Source: Burhinus oedicnemus (taxonomy: Eukaryota; Chordata; Aves; Charadriiformes; Burhinidae). Taken from it: 64,000 nt of DNA. The translations under genes and the position numbers were made by a program. Of this stretch, positions 37,659 through 48,270 are shown piece after piece. The stretch's first letter is position 1. Each line of letters opens with the position of its first letter. The notes beneath the pieces are model-generated. The model saw nothing but the letters and a program-made list of their open reading frames with translations. It was not told the origin of the DNA and made no database searches. The DNA is taken from contig VFFE01009205.1 in the NCBI GenBank assembly GCA_008921705.1, positions 2,850,229 to 2,914,228 of the forward strand, written 5' to 3'.

Positions 37659-39240
37659 TATACAAACAGGGACAATCATTGACCTTAACTCCACTATATG
37701 ATCCTCTGCGTTTGGTCACACTAGCTAGAGAACCTGCTTGTAACCAGGATCAATCTGTTTAGAAGAAATTCACCTCACGACTTACCAATTCATTCATGAC
37801 TGGCCTGAAATACAGTTTTAGACTACATCCAGAAATTAATCTGCCTGAAGACTTGCTTTTCAACTGAAGCTTCTACAGAGCTGCAAAAGGTGGAAATGCC
37901 TCAAAAAAATAATTTGTTTGCTATTGACAGTGTGTGGTGATGCAGGAATCATAAGACGGCACTGTGAAATCTTGCATAAGAAAAAGTAGCTCCCTTCTAA
38001 AATTCTTTTGCCTAAAACTTGAAGCTAAAATTTCTTGTGTGAGAACTCATAAAAAATAGTAATGAAAACTCATTGAGAAATGAATAGTCAGAAACTGAGG
38101 TGTTGGACAGAGCCCCAAGTAGCTTAATTTTAACTGGGGGTTTGGCAGTTGTTAAACTTTCAGAAAAGACACCTAGAAATAAAAAAGCAGGGCAGTAAAA
38201 TCTCAGTGTTACAGAACCAAACATGTACTTACTAAACATTAAAGTAAACGTTATCATGCCCGGGTAGGAGCCTGGAGTTAAAGGGCTGTACGTAACTCTG
38301 GATAGTTAGCAGGAGACAAGAAGATGTCAGGAAGTTATTTCCCGTAGGTTAATGGTCACATGCTTCAGTTGCTCAGTTTCTGTACATTGGTAAATCTTTT
38401 GCTGAGTTCACCATCAATGAGTCCAGAACAGCCATGTGGAACTCCTGATAATGCTTTGAGCTGAGATCAGGCTAAAGTAATGAATCCACTGAAGGATCTC
38501 TTTGCTCCCAGAAGCCCCAGGAGTTGTCTGTAGTCACTGCCTGGAGTAATACCTCACTTGAATGGTTCAAAACTAAGAATGCCTTCCTAGTGTGAAAAAT
38601 CTTCACACATAACCCTAGATTTGTTTTCTCCCCTTCATTGATGGAAGTCCTTCATTAGCTTCCACTTTCTTTATCACCCTGGCATCACTTGTGCTCATGA
38701 TCTTTTTTCTTACTTCTCCACATACCATCTTTTTCACTACAGAAATGCACTCTGCTCAAGGAATTCAAGTCAAGCGCTCCCAAACGTTAAAGGTATTTGA
38801 AAGCCAAACCCAACTCTGCATCCAAATTTTACAGTCCTTCAAGAGAATAGAAACAAAATGCATAGGTGACACATTGGCTCAGTAACACAATTAGCAAATT
38901 TCTAGTTGAGTTCGGCAGGGCAGATTTGCATCCAAAATATCTATAGCTCTTAGCCACCAGCAGGTTTTGAAATAAGAAGCTGGATGTGAATCCTGCTTTA
39001 TTAATTTCTGTTTACAAATGAATTTAACTTTGCAAAGTGTTTTCTGCTCACATTTTATTTAGTTACTGTCCCAACTAAATTTAGCTTTCCTAAAACAATC
39101 TGAGAATTTAAATGAGTTTCCTGTCCATGCACATTTGTAATTTTTGTACTACTCATTTCTTTTTTGATAGCACATTGTTTTATTCTTTCAGTCTTAAAAA
39201 AAAAAGAGAAAAGAAAAACCTGCCACAAAAGTGAATTTTT

Positions 39241-39420
39241 TTTTTTTGCATTTCATTTTAAGTCGTCTTTTTAAAGATCTGTCATTTATACAATGACAAG
39301 AAAACTTTCTAAATTGGAACTAATTTATGAATTCCTTCTTTTTGGCATAATGTCACTTTGCAAGTTAAAATTATAATGACTGGAAAGATCAAATATGTTT
39401 ATCTAAAAAAAGAAGAGGGG
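39241..39420. promoter_or_regulatory. Candidate small noncoding element
   Basis: Non-repetitive sequence with the inverted pair TGTCATT / AATGACA (39280-39286 and 39292-39298), TALE-homeodomain-like cores again, plus several homeodomain TAATT words. Support is limited to motif content. Confidence 0.2.
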
Positions 39421-42400
39421 TTTTAAGAGTTTGCTCTCATTTCAAATCTTTGCAAACTCTGTACACAGCAGGCATCATAGATTTTTTGAGTGCAAAAATC
39501 TTTAGGTTAAGAGAATGCTGTAGCTGAAAAAGGTAAAGTTTGAAGACAGCTCAGTATCCCTTTGTCTAACAACTATGGATGGGTGAAATATCTGTTTTTC
39601 ACTTATGTGATTGTTAGAATGAAACTTGATTTTGTTGCCAAACCAACCCTTCAGAGTACTCCATGTATGTGAGTGGATTCTTCCTACTCAGCCTTCCATT
39701 CATGTGCAATCCTTTGAGTGAACAAATATTCACAAACCAGTGTGGTACCTGGCACTCTACATGATGGGAGGTTACAGCACCGAGATGCACAACTGAGTCT
39801 TTGCAACCAGTAAAGTAAAATTATGTGTTGTTTTTTAATAACTTCTCCCTTTTAATAGAGTAATTTAGGATTACACATCTAAATGGCTTACAGTGGAACT
39901 TCAGTACACTGGAAAACTTTCTGACCTCTGTCTTTTCATTACAAGGATTGGGATGCTAAGGAAACAGCTAAGCTGTAGCAAATGAAGTAGAATTAATACC
40001 ATTATGCTCACAATATGCCCATTGCCTGGGGGGAATGCTGCCGACTGATCTAATAATACCAGAATCGCATCCTCACACCAATGTAAAATGCATCCATATG
40101 TTTCTTATCAAGACCACTGGTGGCACAAGTCCTTGATCCAGGCAAGTAATAGTCTTTAAAGCTGTACAGAGGAAAAGTTTCATTTGGTGCTGTTGCTGTG
40201 ACCTGTACTCTTGCTTCCTCTTACACTTCTGAATTTCTTGTTACTACCAGTAATGGTGGCATTTCACCATCTGTTCTCTCTTCTGAGATGTCAGTTCTAG
40301 TTTGTATTTTTATCCTTTTTTAATCTCTTATGATGTGCTCTTCACCAATGAAGTGTTTAAAAGTACTATGAAGAAAGTATTAGTCTGTGATATAAAAAGG
40401 AAGAAATATGTCCCCCCTGCTCATTTTCTTTCAGTGAAGGTGTAAGTATTTTTAAAGCAAATAGTTAAAAATAATTATTAAAGAATTTTGAAAATACTAT
40501 AAAAATGTCATATGAGATTTTCTAATGCTTTGTCTGGGCACACTAGATTCAGTGCAGATTTCAGATTGCAAGTGAATAAGGAAACAATTTCTACCTTATA
40601 TTACCAAAAATAAATGTTGAATGGGCTAGTAGTTTCAGCTTAATCTCATTTTAACTGTAGCTTTCACACTAAAATAAATCCTTCTAATATCTGATGCAAA
40701 AGCATACAAAGGTTTGAAACAAAAATATAAAGGCGAATAAGATAAAAAAAGGTTCAGACTACATTGTTTCCTATTTAAATCACTCTGAGGATTGTTTCCC
40801 TCCTTTGAGACTATGTAGAAAGTTCCTATCCAGGATTTTCCTTTGACACCACGTACAACTGATCGTTGTGTCACTGAAGGAGATCTCACTGTTGAATGGT
40901 GACCTCTGAATGTCTGTCTTATTCTCAGAAGCCTCCACTGTCATGTCCCGATTGTGGTACTTTCATTGACTAAACGCAACTTTTGAGGATCGGTTGTTTC
41001 AGCAAGCTGAAAAAAAATCAGTATCTTTTTCACAATGTAATCCAGAGACAGATAAGTGTGCTTTATCTTTTTGTCTTTATCATAACTGGGGGGGGTTCAT
41101 CTTTTAGATGCAAAATTTTGGAGACAGTTCAAGTGTGATATATGACAGAAGTCTTCCTTTACGTGTGGTACTCATACTGATACTACTGAAGCATACAATT
41201 CAGTACTGCTCCCCATTTTATGCTCAGTGTCGTGAAGACAAAAACATCAATAGGAAGACTACAATTAGATATCATGACCATGAGCTGTTATACAAAGCTT
41301 CAAATCACTAGTGAAATATGAAAAGTGAAAACAAGAGCAGGTGCTGCAGCTGGCTGATTCATAAAAAAAGAAATTTCATTTCTGTCACATATTTGAAGCA
41401 CAAGAAGATGGGAGTGTCTATGATCAACAACGTATTAAAAGCCCTTTCAAAGAAAATAACTGATCCCAAGCTATCTGGATGCTATCCAGATTTCTTTGGA
41501 AATGCTCTAATGTGAGGATAATTGAAAGCCTATCTCTGGATAAAGATTTAATGTTAATCTTTATTCTGAGATCAGAAATCTATCCTATCGCTGTACGTTA
41601 GCTGTCACATTTATAGGATCATGTCCTTGACTTGTTTGCTTTACTCCCAAATATTTTATTTCAAAGCTAATTTGAGAAATGTTGAGATGCATTGAAGTGC
41701 ATATTACTAAGAATCCAGTGTTTGTGCAACATATTCAGGAAAGTTTTCATGAACCAGAGAGACCGTAAAAGATGATTATACAAAATATTCCTGAACTAGA
41801 TTGTGTCAGTCCATTATCTGTAGATGCAGGTAAAGATGTCCTTGAAATGATGTATTTAAAACTATTTAAGTCATTTGCAGATGGTGGTAGGGTAGCATTT
41901 AGCTTTTTTATGAAATCCAACAAAAATACAATTTACATCAGCTATATGAGATAAATTTTGATTAATCTTTTTTATTCAATTTAGAAAAATGTATTAAGCT
42001 AGTTAACAACATGACATACAGGACTGTGAAAATTCAGTTCTGGCTCCACTTTCAGAACCAAATCCTGTTCCCTTTCCTTTCTGCCTGTCTCCACACAGAG
42101 CATTGTGTTTAAGTACAAGGACTGTGCTAGTTACAAGCATTCTGCTTGTAGAGGCACGACAGGGTGCAAGAAGAATTAGTTCATGGTTGTTTCTCCTTCC
42201 TTACTCGTCAGAAGGAAATGTGGTAGAAAAGTAATGACACTTCTAGAAAGATTATCTTGGTGTACTTTTTCTGGTTTTCAAGAAGGAGGAGGAAGAATAA
42301 TGGAGATTGAAGTCTTGAACGGTTCCTCCTTGCTACAAGAACTATCTTTATATTTATTATATTTCCTTTGCAGAAAGTCCAGTATCTGACTACAAGTGAG

Positions 42401-43130
42401 CACAGAAAAAGGTTTTGTCTGAAGACATACCTGGATATTCCTTGGTATGAATGCTGACTACTGCAATGGTGTCAGGGTGGAACCGCACCAACCTGTCTGA
42501 GGAAATGTTTTTGTCCAGCTTTTTTCTTTCGATACATTAATACCATGTTCAGTGAAAGCTTTAGAATTTTTCATTGTTGTGACCAGTCCTTTTATTTTGG
42601 ATGCAGCGTATCTTTCAGGTAAGTGCTAAAAATTGTAATTTTGGAATGTTCTACCCCCAGCTTGTAGTATTGACATTGTATTGTGATATTGCCATATTGT
42701 ACTACTGTAATATTGACCGCTTAAGTGATTTTCCCTCTTTCTTTCTTCTAGTTGAGCTCCCTATTTGTCATGATAAATCTTTGAGTATGGACACCAAGGG
42801 GGGAGGGTCCGGATATTATTTTAATATGAATTCTTCAGATTTGGCATGAATACAGTTTCTTTCTGCAGCATCAGTGTATAAGTGCCTACTGTGGTCAAGT
42901 GGTGTTTTGACTGGACTTCCAAAGGAAACTCTGCCAATGTCATAGCTTGTTGGATGCAGTTACAATAATTCCAACAGAAATTCCAGTGAAATCACCCAGT
43001 TGGTTGAAGACCCACAGTCAAGCTGGTAAACACTGGTACTTAACAGCACAAATTTTTAAGATTCTTTTTCTTCTGTTCCTTTTTCCTTTTAAAGAAATGT
43101 AGCTTAGCAAAAGTCCGTCATAGCCTGGAA
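39421..43130. other. Noncoding sequence, no gene recognised
   Basis: Frames of 60-84 codons occur in several places (for example 42601-42849 plus and 40635-40889 minus) without recognisable domains. A consensus donor TTTCAG|GTAAGTGC at 42613-42626 follows a TTGGATGCAG acceptor-like word by only 12 bases, which is too close to be a credible exon. Confidence 0.55.
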
Positions 43131-43600
43131 AGTTTGCGCAGACAGAAACTAGTTAGCAAATGGAATTATGTGCAGAAAGGCTTTAATCCCTGCAGCCCTT
43201 ATATAAGAACATCTGCTTGAATTACAGGCCATACATAAATTGTGTGTGTGCTTGTTTTTGTTACAGATCCTTCCCCTCCACCCTTTTCTCCCCACATCTT
43301 CTATGATATAATGCAAAAAAAAAAAAAAAGCTAATTAGTACTTCCACCCCCCCATTAGTGAAACTTGATATGTTTGCTAAAAAAATAATTACGACATTCC
43401 ATTCATAAATCTTTAGCAATGTCAGCATTATACTGATGGAATTATGATGTCCCAGTACAAATTGTCTGACCTGCTTTATGTTCCCCAGCACATAATTAAG
43501 GTGGCGGTGTGTTAAAGGAAGTAATTTTGTTCAAAGCTTTGGCACCAGCCGTGCAATGTCTTTTGCTCCTATTACTAACAGTCACCAGTCAATGTAAGGA
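43131..43600. promoter_or_regulatory. Candidate noncoding regulatory element
   Basis: A non-repetitive block with many homeodomain words (TAATTACG near 43388, CATAATTAAGG near 43491, AGTAATTTTG near 43520), interrupted by a run of 15 A (43315-43329). No frame is open beyond 76 codons. Support is by motif density and lack of repeats only. Confidence 0.25.
43315..43329. repeat. Poly-A tract (15 A)
   Basis: A homopolymer inside otherwise complex sequence, with no retroposon body recognised upstream. Confidence 0.95.
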
Positions 43601-44399
43601 ACTGCACCATGTTTGACTCTGAGACTCGGCGTATCCTTGTAGCTCTGAGAACAAGGCTTTGAGCAACACATGCAAAATAAAATAATGTTCCGTGCAGTGG
43701 CTTTGTCAGGATTTGGGTCTTAGTCTCTTGAGGATTTGAGTGAGCAAATAAATTAATGAATGATGACAAGAAAAGCTTAAAAACAACAAGCTTTAAATTT
43801 TTTTCACAGATATTTTGAAACATACCTTGTTTCCTTTCTTTGTAATCTTTGAACTTTCTTGCTCTGGTCTTTGAAGATAGAAGTTTTAAGAGAGTCTTTA
43901 GCAGGCTTTTGAAACTCTGTTAGCAAATTTAATTTTATTGTCAGAGTGCGGCTTCTAAACATTGATTCTAGAGGATCATAGTAGTGTACATTTCCGGAGA
44001 AAATACCAGTTGCAATTTAGGATCCTAATCCCACAAACACCTAAGAATGTGTGCCTCGCTGTAGTTCCTAACTAATCACATTGACATTGAGAAACACAAT
44101 ATTTCTTTACAATTCAGTCATACAAATGTCTTCCTCACCTTTTGCAGTCACTGATGAGGTCTCTAAGCCTGTTGACTGTAAGCTGGGTCTGAGCATTTGT
44201 AGAATCATATTTTATAAGCCTTTCTCGCTTCCATGTGCAACTCATATTTGCAAAACTTCTTTGCATGTTAGACTGTAGGATTTGCCTGAGCATTAAAAAG
44301 TTGACTAAATGAATAATTACTAACAAGGTAAATGTCATTAAATGTATTTTCTTTATCCCTGTGAAGCACTCAGGCTGTGGCTTCTGAGGTCTAGGAAAT
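43601..44399. other. AT-rich noncoding sequence
   Basis: No gene or repeat family is recognised. Minus-strand frames of 82 codons (43575-43823) and 119 codons (44135-44494) lack recognisable features, and the second runs across the candidate element that follows. Confidence 0.5.
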
Positions 44400-44560
44400 A
44401 TGTCATTAGATTGTCTTGTGAGGCCAAAATCAGGTGTTACTCTTTCCTGTAAAATATTAATTGCTGAATAATTTCTATGCAAATACACTAGCAATCATTA
44501 ATTGCATTGCAATGACTTGGCTGTTTATAGCCTGTAAATTGAAGCATTAGGTGTATCGAA
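44400..44560. promoter_or_regulatory. Candidate POU/homeodomain/C/EBP motif cluster
   Basis: Within about 60 bp lie ATTAATTG near 44456, an exact octamer ATGCAAAT at 44477-44484, CATTAATTG near 44496, and the palindromic C/EBP-type ATTGCAAT at 44506-44513. The octamer is the classic POU-factor site. The density of distinct sites in non-repetitive sequence suggests an enhancer-like element. Confidence 0.35.
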
Positions 44561-44791
44561 ATATCTTGACTATAGTGAGAAATGGAAAGACACTGCTTAG
44601 TAATAAAAGCTGTCTTATTCAATTAGCAGAATGTTACATGTCCTGTTTCCTTCTAGACACCATAGTGTCTCCTAAGCATTCACAGGGTTGGTGTTGACTA
44701 AGCAGTCTGTTGCACTGCAGACTACAGCAAGCCTGGTACTTAAAATTACCATTTGAAATTAAATAGAACAAAAATTTTACTGAGTATAAAC
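44561..44791. other. Noncoding spacer before CR1 copy
   Basis: No feature is recognised. Confidence 0.5.
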
Positions 44792-45196
44792 GAAGATGAC
44801 CAGAGGGCTGGAGCACCTCTTCTATGAAGACAGGCTGATAGAGTTGGGGTTGTTCAGCCTGGAGAAGGGAGGGCTCCAGGGAGACTTACAGCAGCCTTCC
44901 AGTACTTAAAGGGGGCTACAGGAAAGCTGAGGAGGGACCCTTTATCAGGGGGTGTAGTGATAGGATGAGGGGTAACGGTTTTAAACTGAAAGCGGAGATT
45001 TAGATTAGATATGAGGAAGAAATTCTTTACTGTGAGGGTGGTGAGACACTGGCACAGGTTGCCCAGAGAGGCTGTGGATGCCCCATCCCTGGAAGTGTTC
45101 AAGGCCAGGTTGGACAGGGCTTTGAGCAACCTGGCCTAGTGGAAGGGGGGTTGAAACTAGATGGTCTTTAAGGTCCCTTCCAAACTGTTCTATGAT
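44792..45196 (+). mobile_element. CR1 LINE 3' fragment, relatively well preserved
   Basis: A 405-bp 3' piece of CR1 that follows the familiar avian consensus closely: GACCAGAGGGCTGGAGCACC at the start, 'gttcagcctggagaagggagggctcc', 'tagtgataggatgaggggtaacgg', 'ttgcccagagaggctgtggatgcccc', and 'ggtctttaaggtcccttcc' before the terminal TTCTATGAT. Near 45146, just after 'cctagtggaagg', about 19 bases normally present in this family seem to be missing, and the final octamer region is shortened. No coding capacity remains; a 91-codon minus-strand frame inside it is incidental. Confidence 0.96.
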
Positions 45197-45236
45197 AAGC
45201 AGGGCTGTGGCTAAGCTATTTGAAAATTAAAGCCAA

Positions 45237-45261
45237 GGGGGTGGAGGGTGCAGGGGGTGGG
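45237..45261 (+). other. G-quadruplex motif just after CR1 end
   Basis: Four G-runs of 5, 3, 5 and 3 bases are separated by loops of 4, 4 and 1 bases, which satisfies the usual G3+N1-7 pattern. It lies about 40 bp past the CR1 3' end. Folding is predicted from the pattern only. Confidence 0.7.
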
Positions 45262-46112
45262 TGGAAGTCAGAGTAATATTTATTTCCAAAGAAGTTTCAG
45301 AGTGGCTGAAAGTATTTGACAAATAGTCTGAGTAGAAACAAAACTGGCAAAAACATTTCAGCACAATGTTGAAATGCTTCATTTTGAAAATGTCAAAATG
45401 AACTGTTTTGACGTTTTGAAATGTTTTGGTTTGTTGCATTGTAATAGAAGCCAAGGAAATAAAAGGCTAAGTTCACAGAACTACTTGAAGGCTGTGTCCT
45501 CTTACCAAATAAATGCCATGAGATGCCTTGGCTCAAGCACATCTCAGTCTTCCTGCCTTCCAAGGGAGTGCCTTCACCCTTCCACAAGACAATGTGTACT
45601 CTGATTCTCATCTTCTTGATGATGATTGGCTTTGCATGGTCAACTTGTATATCACTGAGCAGAGAAGGAATCATTCTTACATCCTAGTAGTTCAAACAAG
45701 TGCTAGGGAGACAGAAAAGCCTGAATTTCTGCCCGTGCACTGAATCCAGCAGAGACTGAACTTTAACCAAGGACCCTGATGTCTCAAGGAACTGTATTAC
45801 CCCTATGGCATCAGGTACTTTGGAGTGAAACGTCCTTAGTCTTCTCCTTTGTATGGAATATTTAAATGTTGTTTGCTGAAGGGAATGGAATTCATCATAA
45901 GCTATATTTGGAGTATCTTTGGGTAATAATCCTAGGGTATCTAATTATTTTTTCCCTTTCTTTTTCTTAGTTTCCCTAAATTAAACTTTCTGTATAAGAA
46001 AACTTTTTTATAACCTATTCCACTTCTGGGTTTTTTGACTAGTCATCTGACAAGAGAAAATAATCAGTATTTTCACATTTATCTTTACATCTGTTAGGTT
46101 GCTGTGTCAATA

Positions 46113-46180
46113 GGGGTAAATCAGCATAGCTCCATTCATGTCAGTAAGATGTGCTGTTTTATACTAAGCAGGGTTTGACT
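46113..46180. repeat. Ancient amniote palindromic repeat relic, second copy
   Basis: GGGGTAAATCAGCATAGCTCC is followed by a decayed dyad partner ending in GTGCTGTTTTATAC. The left arm closely fits the old sauropsid repeat described at 16097-16171. Assignment is from memory of the pattern. Confidence 0.5.
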
Positions 46181-46430
46181 CACTATATTTTGACTTATAC
46201 TAGGTAAATTAAAAATAGGTGTGCTAATGGGTTTGCTTTTTCCCCACTAATTTTAGTGAGTAAGTCCTTACATGCTCTTATGTATCTGCTTATCTAAAGA
46301 CACATAACTAGTTTCATTGACTTAAATGACATATTCATAAACATAAAGTAATTAGTTACGTAAGTTTCTGGAAGACTCAGATCTAGGGTAGTAAGTCTGG
46401 TACATTTTAAGAAATAATAATACACGTGCT

Positions 46431-46468
46431 ATATATATTTGTGTGTGTTGTGTGTGTTTGTGTGCATA
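46431..46468. repeat. Imperfect TG microsatellite
   Basis: An AT-rich start (ATATATAT) leads into TG repeats broken by TT interruptions. Confidence 0.85.
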
Positions 46469-48253
46469 TACAAGCATACATTTTTAAAATCTATCGTTTC
46501 TGTTCTTTTCTTTCCACCTCATAAATGAACAAGACAGAAAAAAGCAAATTTAACTTACAGAAATTATATTATTCTCCATTCAAACAGTAGTATAAACCTT
46601 TCATGTCACTAGTTCCTGTGGGCACAAGGAAACAGCTGTAAGAATCTTAACTTTTTTTAGAGTATTGTCATTATCTACAACTGCATTACTGAAGATAGTG
46701 ACTCAAAACTGTTACAGATCAATATTATATGGGCATTATTAAAAACAAGAAGTGTAAGTATGTAACAGATGATTTCATAATATTGTCAATCTGCCATATC
46801 TTCCCATTCTATTTTAAAAAAATTCCCCCACTGCAAAGCACGTTATCATAGCACTTCTATGAAAACAAGAAGAGAGCATATTTATTTTCCAAAATGTTCT
46901 TCAAGAGTTTCATAAGGTTACTTTGTAAAATGTTAGACTGTACCCCTTGCCTTTTCCTCTCATCATTTCCATCTGCTGAAAAAATCTGTGTGAAATATAA
47001 GTAAATCAGAGTTAACATGGTGCAATGAAGAGCAGGCCTAACCACTTGTAGAGTGCTAAGAGTCCTAAATCCTCCTGTTTTCAACCCTATGGATGATAGC
47101 ATTGTACATATCCCTGATTAAAGTTTAAATATAAGTCACAGTTCAGATTAAGATAAGAACGGGCTTTTATGAATTAGGACCTCTTAACTGCTCTTCCAAA
47201 GTCCAATAAATTCAGAATGTTTTGGGTTGCTTTCAGTGTGCTTAAAGGTCAGGACTTTAAATACATCTTTAGGGAAAACTGTTTTTTATTCTGTCAAAAG
47301 CATATAATATGACACCTTTTTGTACTGAGATAGTCCTCCTAAGTTATGTCCCATTACAAGGTTACACAATTAAAGCGCAGGCTCTGACCTCTTTCTATAA
47401 TACAAACAGGGAGTCAGATTTAGGGGCATGAAGGTGTAGGTTAGTATCTCCAAGGATTGTCAGAGGAATTGAGTTAAGCTCTTCTCAAACGTCACTAGAT
47501 GTGCCTTTCGAACCTAGACGGTCTTGTAATTTTGGTTCCCTCCCTCTATAAATCTAGTGAATAAATTAGTTTACTCAGTAGGATATGTACATATGTATCC
47601 AGGGCATATATTGTAGATCATACATTTTTCTTAAGGTACAGTAGATTCCTGGCACCATATATATGAAAAAAATTAATGAGTGATCAGTCTAATAAAAACA
47701 AATGGCAAACTCCAACTGATCCTGGTTTGAAGTCCTTTGCTGGTATATTTATAATATCCAGGTGTTTTAATAGAAATTGAGAGATTTATATAGCAAATGA
47801 TTTCATAGCTTTTTCCTGTTTGACTCAGCACATTTATGCACGAGAAGTTAATTTATGTTCTTAACAAGTTTGCAGACATAGAAGTACTTTTTGTATATGA
47901 AATAAAATGCCTCTTTAAGAGATGAAGTCAAGCCTGTACTTCTAGTATAAATCTTTTGTCCAACTCAGTTTTGTATTAATTTTAAATATTATGTGTAAAT
48001 ATATAAGCCAATTATGAGATTTTTATGAGAAGATAATATATGGTTCCTAGTCAAAGTATTAACTTAAATTTCTCTTGTTTTTCATTAATGAATTGATAGT
48101 TGCTTTTCAGTAGGTTTTGTGACAAATGCTTTTTTATATACTTTAAAAATACCATGTGATTGAAATCAGCAGTACTGTTGTAATGAGGAGCATTGTATTA
48201 CATTCATAGTATTTCTTCTTCTTCCACTTGAAGTCAGAAGTCAGTGTATAAGA

Positions 48254-48270
48254 TTTTTTTTTTTTTTTTT
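48254..48270. repeat. Poly-T tract (17 T)
   Basis: An uninterrupted homopolymer followed by GAGTAAG. No open exon-like block follows it. Confidence 0.95.

Larger units (their letters stand above)
35531..39240. other. AT-rich noncoding sequence
   Basis: No gene is recognised. Frames of up to 81 codons have no recognisable features. The stretch contains the 28-nt splice-bounded block at 36940-36967 and the TG/CA microsatellite at 37623-37658. Confidence 0.55.

Noticed and set aside
42605..42630. GCAG then CAG|GTAAGT only 12 bases apart
   Set aside because: Too short for a plausible exon. The donor match alone is common by chance.
44135..44494. Open frame of 119 codons on the minus strand
   Set aside because: No family resemblance, and it overlaps a plus-strand frame and a motif-rich regulatory candidate.
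44854..45129. Minus-strand frame of 91 codons
   Set aside because: It lies entirely inside a plus-strand CR1 fragment and is an antisense by-product.
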